Source: Brevibacillus fortis
Lineage (GTDB): Bacteria; Bacillota; Bacilli; Brevibacillales; Brevibacillaceae
Direction: 5' to 3'
Assembly: GCF_003013395.1 (NCBI RefSeq)
Contig: NZ_PXZM01000029.1
Location: forward strand, 124,001 to 188,000
DNA: 64,000 nucleotides
The notes under the pieces are model-generated. The model saw only the letters and a list, made by a program, of their open reading frames with translations, was not told the DNA's origin and did no database searches. This document shows, one piece after another, positions 56,592 to 64,000 of the stretch (its first letter is position 1; each line of letters starts with the position of its first letter). A program made the position numbers and the translations under genes.

Positions 56592-59500
56592 TTAGTGTTG
56601 GGGATGATACTTTATAACCTGGACCAACTCGCTTACCTTTTGCTCAGGACTCGCTACTAATCCTTCCAAAAGAGTATTCAAGTTCTGCAACATCCTGCTA
56701 ATCTCCGTAGCGTTGAAGAAGCGTCGATAGTAGTTGATATGCAGGACTAGCACTTGTTCATAGAAAAGAATTTCCACACGTAATGGATGCTCCGTCTGCG
56801 CGATAGAATCATAGATGGTAGCGCCGAGGACATCATTAAAACCTCGAAATACAGAAGAAAAATCAGGAAGCTGTTCGCTTACCAGATAACTGTCAAACAA
56901 AAGACGATCTCGTGGGATATCGCACCACTCGTATATTTTTTTCAGCGGCGTGTACTCGTACTGACTCGTCTCTACTACTTTGGACTGCATGTTTTGGAGC
57001 CAAGACAGGAACCTCATGTTTTGCTCGATGTTCACTCGAATGGGCAGAATATTGAAGAAAAGCCCGACAGAATGTTCGACCTCCATCATCGCTATGCTGC
57101 GGCCGGAGAAGATTGTCCCAAAAACAACGTCTTCCTTTCCGCTGTAATGATGGAGCAGCAATGCCCACGCCCCTTGTACCAATGTATATGGCGTCAGATG
57201 ATACTTCTTGGACAAGGATAACAACGCCGCGGAGACTTCTGGCGATACGATAAACCTTTCCTGAGAATAGGGAGGATCTTCGGCAGAAATATTCTCCCCG
57301 CTCGCTTGCGCTAATTCAGGAGTGGAGCTGGTCATTCCTTCAAGATTTTTCTTCCAAAACGACTCGGCATCCGTTAAGTCCTGCTGTTTTTGTAGTGCAA
57401 CATAATCCCGATACGGATATACAGGCGAAATATCAATCGCCTTCCCTTGGGAAAACGCTTGATAATATTCGAATAGTCTTTTAACGATTAACGTATAGCT
57501 CCAGCCATCCTGCAACATCAGGTTGAAGACATAAATAAAGTAGTAGACATCATCTCCTACTTGAAGCAGAGCAAGATGTGCATGTGGTGCTTGGCCCATC
57601 TCAAATCCTTGTTTTCTAAGCTTTTGAATATAAGATTGCAATTGTTCATCTTGTTTAGCTTCAGGAATGTCACGCCAATCTTCCTGTTTGATGTGGATAT
57701 CCACTTTCTCATGCACGATCTGCATCGGTTCATCCAGCTCTTCCCAAATAAAGGATGTTCGCAATGCAGGGAAATGTTGGATGAGATGCTGCCATGCTTG
57801 CTCAAAAGCAGCTACATGGAAAGGCCCCCCCTCTATGCGAAAAGCATGATGAACCACATTCAAGCCAGGCTCTGGATGATGCTTGTATCGATAAAGCATA
57901 TTCTCTTGCATGATCGTAAGCGGATAAACATCCTCCATGTATGGGTTGTCTGCTTTTATCCTATCCAACTGATGCTGTTCAAGAGTTGGTAGCTCAACTG
58001 CTGTTGCTGCTCGTTTTGCATTTTTGGTAGAAGCCGCACCTGTAACCTCTGCCAGTTCAGCTATGGTCTGGAATTGGAAAATTTGCTGTGGAGTCAATTC
58101 CAGACCGAATTGTTTTGCTCTGGCAACCACTCGGATAGTATGAATGGAGTCGCCGCCCAAGCCGAAGAAGTTATTATGTATACCAACCTTATCCAAGCCC
58201 AATATTTCAGCCCAGATATCGGCTAGAATCTTTTCCGTCTCCGTCGTTGGTGGTACAAAATCCCCCTCCATCTCTGGCACTTCAATAAGCGGCGCAGGAA
58301 GCGCTTTGCGATCCAATTTTCCATTCATGTTCACTGGCATTTCCTTGATAAACTCAAAAATAGACGGAACCATGTAATCTGGCAGCTTATCTCGTAAATA
58401 ACTGCGCAGCTCTGGAATGAACTGACGAGCAACTCTGTCTGTCAAAGGATCGTTCGCATACGTTTCGATCGGCTGGTATCTTTTCGTTGGACGGTGCCAC
58501 GCGGTGACCACTTTGTTACGCTTTCTTTTTTCTAGTAAATGTTCAGGTCTGAGCACAGCCTCATAGCTGCCATCCTCTCTATCACCAACCCAAGCAATAT
58601 CCACGCTGTATCGAAGCTCAGCACCCAACTTCCAAAGCTCCTCAGGGTCTATTCCAGTGCCTGGATGACTCTGTTCTGTTCTCAGTTCTTCCACGGTTTT
58701 GAGAATATCACTGTCAGCAAGCAAAGACTGGTAGTGATTCGCCCTGTCCAACCGCAAATTAGGGATATTCGTAAGACCCAAGATTTGCGGTTTATACTTG
58801 GTCATGATTTGACGAAGTCCATCAATATTTTGGAGCCCCTCCTCATGCCAATCCAGCCATGAAAAGTCCTCAATCGGCTGCACTTTTTTGCCGAGATGCA
58901 GAACCACATCATAGCGGTATCGAGTTAATTCATTATGATGACTCCCACGCTTCAGCTTGATTTCTACATGGCTGATTGAATGCAGCTGCTCTTGCAGCGC
59001 ATAGAAAAAGGCAGGATCAATGACCAGCTCCTGCTCTTGTCTCATTCGCTTCTGCACCCGGCGCATCAATTGATCCGTGGTCAACGTCTCCGGTGACTTT
59101 TCCATCTCAACCTCAGTGAGGAAGGTTTGCAGTAAAGAAAGATTGCGAACATCACCGACAAAGATTGCTCCGTTGTCACTCAGGGAGTGCATGGCCTTTT
59201 TCAGCACATCCAACAAATAGTTCGCATCCGGAAAATACTGCACAACAGAGTTGAGCACAATCACATCGAACTGTTGTCCTTCTAGTCCACTAAAATCATC
59301 CGCATAGCTCTTACGCAGTGTTACATTGGATAAATCCTCTCGTTGGTTGATCAGTTTCGCAGTAATATAATCCAACGCCATCGTCGAAAAATCTGTTCCC
59401 CAATATTGTTCACAATGAGGCGCTATCCGGGATAATAACAGCCCTGTACCGCACCCGATTTCGAGTACCTTTTTCGGTTGCAAGGCAAGGATACGGTCAA

Positions 59501-62500
59501 CCGTCGAATTGACCCATTCACGCATTTCTACCGCTAAAAGAGGCTGACCCGTATAACTGCTGTTCCAGCTGGTAATGTTGAAATCGGCTTCATATTGATT
59601 CTCGTCATCATAGGCTTTATCAAAGACATCCTGCCATTCTGATACTTGTTCCGCAGGGAGTGCTTCTTCTGTTGCCGTTTTCAGTTTTTCCTTGGACTGT
59701 GAATCTGGCACGATATAAGATACCAATTGCTTATGCCCTGGTCTCTGCTCGGATTCATGAACGATCACAGCCGCTTTTTGTACATTTGGATGTTCATCTA
59801 ATACCGCTTCAATCTCACCCAGCTCGATACGGAACCCTCTTAATTTGACCATAAAATCAATTCGGCCCAGATACTCGATCGTTCCATCAGGCATGTAACG
59901 TGCTAAGTCACCTGTCTTATAGAGACGTGCTCCCTCTTTTTTGCTGAACGGATCAGGGATGAATTTCTCTTCTGTCAGCTCAGGTCGGTTATAGTATCCG
60001 CGAGCCAGTTGTACACCACCGATGTGTAACTCGCCAGCAACACCGACAGGAACAGGATTCAGGTGCTCGTCTAACAGATAGATTTGGGTGTTGGCCACAG
60101 GGCGTCCAATCGGCACGGATCTAAGCTTGCTTCCTTTTTGGCATGCCCAGTAAGTGACATCAATCGCCGCTTCTGTAGGACCATAGAGGTTGTGCAATTC
60201 CGCGTTGAGACACTCGAAAAAGCGCTCCTGCGTTGAATACGATAGGGCTTCACCACTGCAAATGACTCGCCGCAGCGTATCGCAGCCGCTAATTTCCGTC
60301 TCCTCCAGGAAAACTTGGAGCATCGAAGGAACAAAGTGCATGGTGGTGATTTTCTCTTTTTTGATCAGACGTGCCAGATAGGTCGTATCTTTATGACCTT
60401 CTGGACGAGCTACAACCATGCAGGCGCCCGTCATTAGCGGCCAGAAAAATTCCCATACCGATACATCAAAGCTGAAAGGCGTCTTTTGCATCACCCGATC
60501 TGTTTCGTTCAATTGATACTGTTCCTGCATCCATATAAGTCGATTGACGATACCGCGATGAGCATTCATCGCACCTTTTGGCTTACCAGTAGAGCCTGAG
60601 GTGTAAATCATGTACGCCAAATTGTCGCTGTTGACCCCGCTTGCCGGTGCCACGCGGCTCTCCATGCCGATTGTCTCCCAATCTGAATCGAGGCAAATCA
60701 CTTCTCCTCCGTATTCAGGGAGAGTGTTCTTCAGTTCTTCCGCAGTCAATAGGAAAGAAGGATTCGCATCTGTGATCATAAAGGCAACCCGATCTTGCGG
60801 ATAGCTTGGGTCCAGGGGAACGTAAGCCCCGCCTGCTTTGAGGATACCTAACAGCCCAACGACCATCTCAAATGAGCGCTCCATATAAATGCCCACAAGC
60901 GTTTCCGCTCTTACTCCCAGTTTCCGGAGATGATTAGCCAGTTGATTCGCCCGTTGATCCAATTCACTGTATGAGAGTTGCTCTTCTTCAAAAATAACAG
61001 CTGGCGCATCTGGTGTTTCGGCAGCCTGAGCTTCGATAATCTCATGAAGGCACATATCTTGCTGTCGGTAGTACGTCTTCGTATCGTTCCATTCAACCAA
61101 CAGCTTATGCTTTTCATCAGCGGTCAAAATCGGCAGATCTGAAATCGGCTGGTTCGGATTGGCGACAATACCAGCCAGGACGATTAGAAAGCTTTCTAAC
61201 ATTCGACTAATTGTCGATTCATTAAAAATATCGGAGTTGAACTCAACGTCCAGATCAAGGATATCTCCTTTTTCTACAACCTGAATCCAGAGATCAAACT
61301 TGGATGTATGGTTACGGAATTCTTCAAATTTGACCAAGGAAAAGCCCAATTCAGCCGTGTCCGTTTTTTTCGGCATAGGAAAGTTCTGCAACACAAAGCA
61401 GACTTCGAACAGTGGGTTTTGACTCATATTACGCTCAGGCTGCAATTCATCCACCAATCGTTCAAAGGGCACGTCTTGATGCCTGTATGCGCTGTTCGCC
61501 GTTTCTCTAACACGAGACAACAGCTCTCTAAAGCTTTGATTGCCAGACAGATTGGTTTTGAGAACCAACGTATTTACAAAAAAGCCGACCAAATTCTCAA
61601 TTTCCACTCTGTTACGGTTCGCTACGGGCACTCCGACCCGGATATCATTTTGCCCGCTGTAACGGTGCAGCAATATCTTTAGGGCGGTGATCATGACCAT
61701 ATACAGCGTGGCATTTTCTTGCTCGCTCAGCGCTTTCATAGCATGAGAAAGTGAAGCGGGAATTTGTAGTTTTAAGCTCCCTCCTTGAAACGATTGGATG
61801 GGAGGCCTTGTACGGTCTACAGGTAGCTCTAACACACTGCTTTCTTTTCCAAGGGTTTCTCTCCAGTAAGAAAGCTGTTTCTCAAGCACTTCTCCTTGAA
61901 GCCACTCCCGCTGCCAGATGGAAAAATCAGCGTATTGGATCGGAAGCTCAGGCAATGGTGAAGGCTTGTCCGCGAGATAGGCCTGATAAAGCAGAACCAT
62001 TTCTCTGAAGAAAACCCCGACTGACCATCCGTCGATGATGATATGGTGAACGTTCAAAAGTAGAGCATGCAAATCCTCGCCGAGTTTGAATAAAGTAACA
62101 CGCAAAAGCGGCCCCTTTGACAGATCGAAAACATGCATGCTTTCCTCTTTAGCTAGTCGGCGAAACTCATCTTCCCTCTCCTCCTCGGGATGTCCAGTAA
62201 GATCGACAATGGGAAAAGGAATTTGCCATGCAGGAGCGATAACCTGATACGGCTCTCCATTTGCGACTTGAAAGGTGGTTCGCAAGGCTTCATGGCGTTT
62301 CACGACCTCATGTATGCACTGCTCCATGATGTTTGTGCGAAGCTCACCCGACAGATGAAAGGCGGCAACCACATTATAGGCTGGACTGTTTGGTACCAAC
62401 TGGTCTAAAAACCATAATCTCTGCTGGGCAAAAGAGAGGGGCACGAAGCCCTCTCTTGAACGCCGCGCAATCCCAGCCTTTTTCGTCTCCAGCTTTGAGC

Positions 62501-62603
62501 CTTTCAGCTTCTCAAGCAATGCCAGTTTCTTGTCGGAAAGCTTCGATCTGCTCTCAGCAAGTATCTCATCTCTCGCTTTAGCTGATTCCTTATTATTGAT
62601 CAT
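56592..62603 (-). CDS. NRPS: C-A(Ser)-MT-PCP-C-like
   Basis: A 2003-residue synthetase, start behind GGAAGGAG. Order: LCL-type condensation domain (about 50-490, active HHIIIDG at 186-192); adenylation domain (about 510-1435) with TSGSTGKPKG 668-677 and the A4 region FSFDVSVWEFF; a SAM-methyltransferase inserted between A8 and A10 (about 1000-1250, motif I VLEIGCGTG at 1046-1054); carrier with FGLGGDSI, Ser1486; then a terminal condensation-like domain (about 1560-2003) whose motif reads NLMLQDG (1694-1700), so both histidines are lost. Specificity residues read D-V-W-H-I-S-L-I-D, near the serine code. The module should add N-methyl-serine to the polyketide chain. No thioesterase is present. 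Confidence 0.92.
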   Translation of the reverse strand: MINNKESAKARDEILAESRSKLSDKKLALLEKLKGSKLETKKAGIARRSREGFVPLSFAQQRLWFLDQLVPNSPAYNVVAAFHLSGELRTNIMEQCIHEVVKRHEALRTTFQVANGEPYQVIAPAWQIPFPIVDLTGHPEEEREDEFRRLAKEESMHVFDLSKGPLLRVTLFKLGEDLHALLLNVHHIIIDGWSVGVFFREMVLLYQAYLADKPSPLPELPIQYADFSIWQREWLQGEVLEKQLSYWRETLGKESSVLELPVDRTRPPIQSFQGGSLKLQIPASLSHAMKALSEQENATLYMVMITALKILLHRYSGQNDIRVGVPVANRNRVEIENLVGFFVNTLVLKTNLSGNQSFRELLSRVRETANSAYRHQDVPFERLVDELQPERNMSQNPLFEVCFVLQNFPMPKKTDTAELGFSLVKFEEFRNHTSKFDLWIQVVEKGDILDLDVEFNSDIFNESTISRMLESFLIVLAGIVANPNQPISDLPILTADEKHKLLVEWNDTKTYYRQQDMCLHEIIEAQAAETPDAPAVIFEEEQLSYSELDQRANQLANHLRKLGVRAETLVGIYMERSFEMVVGLLGILKAGGAYVPLDPSYPQDRVAFMITDANPSFLLTAEELKNTLPEYGGEVICLDSDWETIGMESRVAPASGVNSDNLAYMIYTSGSTGKPKGAMNAHRGIVNRLIWMQEQYQLNETDRVMQKTPFSFDVSVWEFFWPLMTGACMVVARPEGHKDTTYLARLIKKEKITTMHFVPSMLQVFLEETEISGCDTLRRVICSGEALSYSTQERFFECLNAELHNLYGPTEAAIDVTYWACQKGSKLRSVPIGRPVANTQIYLLDEHLNPVPVGVAGELHIGGVQLARGYYNRPELTEEKFIPDPFSKKEGARLYKTGDLARYMPDGTIEYLGRIDFMVKLRGFRIELGEIEAVLDEHPNVQKAAVIVHESEQRPGHKQLVSYIVPDSQSKEKLKTATEEALPAEQVSEWQDVFDKAYDDENQYEADFNITSWNSSYTGQPLLAVEMREWVNSTVDRILALQPKKVLEIGCGTGLLLSRIAPHCEQYWGTDFSTMALDYITAKLINQREDLSNVTLRKSYADDFSGLEGQQFDVIVLNSVVQYFPDANYLLDVLKKAMHSLSDNGAIFVGDVRNLSLLQTFLTEVEMEKSPETLTTDQLMRRVQKRMRQEQELVIDPAFFYALQEQLHSISHVEIKLKRGSHHNELTRYRYDVVLHLGKKVQPIEDFSWLDWHEEGLQNIDGLRQIMTKYKPQILGLTNIPNLRLDRANHYQSLLADSDILKTVEELRTEQSHPGTGIDPEELWKLGAELRYSVDIAWVGDREDGSYEAVLRPEHLLEKRKRNKVVTAWHRPTKRYQPIETYANDPLTDRVARQFIPELRSYLRDKLPDYMVPSIFEFIKEMPVNMNGKLDRKALPAPLIEVPEMEGDFVPPTTETEKILADIWAEILGLDKVGIHNNFFGLGGDSIHTIRVVARAKQFGLELTPQQIFQFQTIAELAEVTGAASTKNAKRAATAVELPTLEQHQLDRIKADNPYMEDVYPLTIMQENMLYRYKHHPEPGLNVVHHAFRIEGGPFHVAAFEQAWQHLIQHFPALRTSFIWEELDEPMQIVHEKVDIHIKQEDWRDIPEAKQDEQLQSYIQKLRKQGFEMGQAPHAHLALLQVGDDVYYFIYVFNLMLQDGWSYTLIVKRLFEYYQAFSQGKAIDISPVYPYRDYVALQKQQDLTDAESFWKKNLEGMTSSTPELAQASGENISAEDPPYSQERFIVSPEVSAALLSLSKKYHLTPYTLVQGAWALLLHHYSGKEDVVFGTIFSGRSIAMMEVEHSVGLFFNILPIRVNIEQNMRFLSWLQNMQSKVVETSQYEYTPLKKIYEWCDIPRDRLLFDSYLVSEQLPDFSSVFRGFNDVLGATIYDSIAQTEHPLRVEILFYEQVLVLHINYYRRFFNATEISRMLQNLNTLLEGLVASPEQKVSELVQVIKYHPQH

Positions 62604-62633
62604 TGGATTGCTCCTTCCCTATAGATGAATTCA

Positions 62634-64000
62634 TCAGCTTAATAGCTCCAAAATCGCCTCTTCTGGAAGCTCATCAATAGCAGCAATCAGTTCCTCCTCA
62701 ATCAGCTCCGCCATTCCTGCAACAGTTGGCGCCGAAAAGAGATTGTCTAAATTCAAATCAACCGGGAAGCTATTCTTTAATCTGGAGATAATCTGAGTTG
62801 CCATGATCGAATCGCCCCCCAGGTCTTGGAAATTTTTGTGGATATCAACGTTTTTCACTCCAAGTACCTCTTCCCAAGCAGCCGCAATTTTTCGCACGAG
62901 TTCGTTACGTGGTGCATCGTCATCGTCAGCATGTATGATATTTTGATGGGTCACGAAGTTTTGGCTTTCTGTCTTCCTCCCATCAGTGTCTATTGCCTGA
63001 ACACGAGGTAGCTCAGTTGATTCGGTTATGTCGGTTGCTCTTTGTTCGTGTTTTTCTGCTGTTAGCTCGGAGGTGGCCGCGGCTTCTTGACGGGTACGGT
63101 TGCCTATGACAACTTTGGGTAAACGGTATCGTTCCTTGGCAAAAGGATAGCTTGGCAGACCTGATATACGGCTCACCATTCCTTTTGGATAGAGAGCTTC
63201 CCACTCTATTTCGTTACCATGAACCCATAGCTCGGCCAGCTTTTTGATCTTCTTGTTCAGAGCGAGATTGCGGATAAAATCCCTTCCCTCTTCAGTGTCG
63301 CCGATCTTGATTCCGCCTGTTTTGTTTATTTCTCCGATAAACATATCAGCCGTCTTTGCCCCATTACCTTGTATGAATTGCTCTAGCTGTGCCATCAGAT
63401 GTTCTCTACTGTTGACCACGACTGCTATTCGGTGAGACATGGATTCCCTTGCAGTCTGATAGGTGTAAAGGAAATCTGCCAGGTCCACATCATGATGCTT
63501 CTCTATAAATACCTTTGTTTTCTCGGCATAGGCCATTAATTGCTCACGTGATTCCGCTGATAGCACGAAGACTCCCGTCGCTATCTCTTGACCCTCAACA
63601 GGAGCAGCGGATCTTACCTTGCTTCTATCAAGCTCTTCGATTACCAGATGAGCATTGGTGCCGCTGAAACCAAAAGAGCTGATCGCTGCCAAACGAGAGC
63701 CTTTGGAATTGGTCTGCCAGTCTTGCAGCTTGGTATTCACATAGACAGGGCTGTTTTCAAAATCAATGTGCTCATTCTCTTTGTCAAAATGGATAGAAGG
63801 AGCCATCTTCTTGTTTTTCATGCTGAGTAAAACCTTGATGACACTCAGCACCCCAGCCGCTGCTGTGGTATGACCGATATTGGCCTTCAAAGAACCAATC
63901 GCGCAGAAACGTTTCTTCGGTGTGAATTGGCGGAACGATTCACTCAGCGCATGAATCTCTACAGGGTCCCCTAATTTGGTTGCAGTTCCATGTGCCTCAA
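62634..64000 (-). CDS. PKS module end: KS and carrier, no AT (partial)
   Basis: The frame enters at the right edge, so the N-terminus is missing; 455 codons are seen. It has the C-terminal part of a ketosynthase: EAHGTATKLGDPVEIHALSE with the first active-site histidine and KANIGHTTAAAG with the second, then SSFGFSGTNAHLVIEE. A linker of the type found after trans-AT ketosynthases follows (FVLSAESREQLMAYAEKTKVF, YPFAKERYRLP). No acyltransferase domain is present. Next are a Glu/Thr/Gln-rich linker and a carrier domain (NFQDLGGDSIMATQIISRLK, Ser of GGDS). The end is acidic (EEELIAAIDELPEEAILELLS), probably a docking tail to the NRPS that begins 30 bp downstream. Confidence 0.92.
   Translation of the reverse strand, partial: EAHGTATKLGDPVEIHALSESFRQFTPKKRFCAIGSLKANIGHTTAAAGVLSVIKVLLSMKNKKMAPSIHFDKENEHIDFENSPVYVNTKLQDWQTNSKGSRLAAISSFGFSGTNAHLVIEELDRSKVRSAAPVEGQEIATGVFVLSAESREQLMAYAEKTKVFIEKHHDVDLADFLYTYQTARESMSHRIAVVVNSREHLMAQLEQFIQGNGAKTADMFIGEINKTGGIKIGDTEEGRDFIRNLALNKKIKKLAELWVHGNEIEWEALYPKGMVSRISGLPSYPFAKERYRLPKVVIGNRTRQEAAATSELTAEKHEQRATDITESTELPRVQAIDTDGRKTESQNFVTHQNIIHADDDDAPRNELVRKIAAAWEEVLGVKNVDIHKNFQDLGGDSIMATQIISRLKNSFPVDLNLDNLFSAPTVAGMAELIEEELIAAIDELPEEAILELLS

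Noticed and set aside
1..64000. CRISPR array, insertion sequence or prophage
   Set aside because: No regular spaced repeats, transposase, integrase or phage structural genes were seen anywhere in the window.

Overview
The window looks like a chromosomal segment of a Brevibacillus-type member of the Paenibacillaceae (Firmicutes). This is inferred from strong AGGAGG-type ribosome binding sites, frequent TTG and GTG starts, intrinsic terminators after most units, Bacillales-type proteins (PdxK, RarD, PpaC, a SufR-like regulator, a Btr-like AraC regulator, YitT) and a large NRPS/PKS locus. I see no insertion sequence, prophage, CRISPR array or rRNA gene.

Layout. 1-3.0 kb: a three-gene MacAB/YknXYZ-type exporter (ATPase, permease, adaptor cut by the window edge). 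3.1-8.9 kb: a small protein, pdxK, two EamA-type permeases, a DinB-like and a VOC protein, a five-tRNA operon (Ser-Glu-Val-Leu-His), and a small phospholipase A2-like protein. 8.9-16.7 kb: thiM with an unknown overlapping gene, the RNA ligase gene rtcB divergent from two WYL-type regulators, a cell-wall amidase, and a YitT protein with a long structured leader. 17-20.7 kb: a cobalamin-riboswitch-controlled btuFCD-cobU operon. 20.8-26 kb: metabolic genes, a MerR/TipAS regulator with a textbook MerR operator, ppaC, and a PepSY lipid-free exported protein. 26-31.4 kb: an iron-siderophore uptake operon (nitroreductase-permease-permease-lipoprotein) preceded by a Btr-like AraC regulator, both with Fur-box-like sites. 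31.5-34.9 kb: fmdAB (formamidase) with a sigma-54 promoter, divergent from a sigma-54 activator. 35-42 kb: an aminoglycoside-phosphotransferase-like protein, a SufR-like Fe-S regulator divergent from murB and an A-type Fe-S carrier, a MutS2-like protein lacking the Smr nuclease domain, a candidate structured RNA, and a macrodomain protein. 42-52 kb: flavin amine oxidase, acetyltransferase, several small genes, an FAD oxidoreductase, and gltS-hutG divergent from a LysR regulator.

52-64 kb: one long leftward biosynthetic operon: a trans-AT-like PKS module (ketosynthase without acyltransferase, plus carrier; cut by the window edge), a 2003-residue NRPS (condensation, serine-type adenylation with an inserted methyltransferase, carrier, degenerate condensation-like domain), asnB, a free-standing condensation/acyltransferase-like enzyme and a cytochrome P450. 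The cluster continues upstream outside the window, so its product cannot be named here.

Functional links: HutG releases formamide, which FmdA hydrolyses; cobalamin uptake and salvage sit in one riboswitch unit; Fe-S and iron regulation occur at two separate loci. The least explained elements are the structured RNA and double terminator in front of the MutS2-like gene, the YitT leader, and the unusual end of the NRPS.
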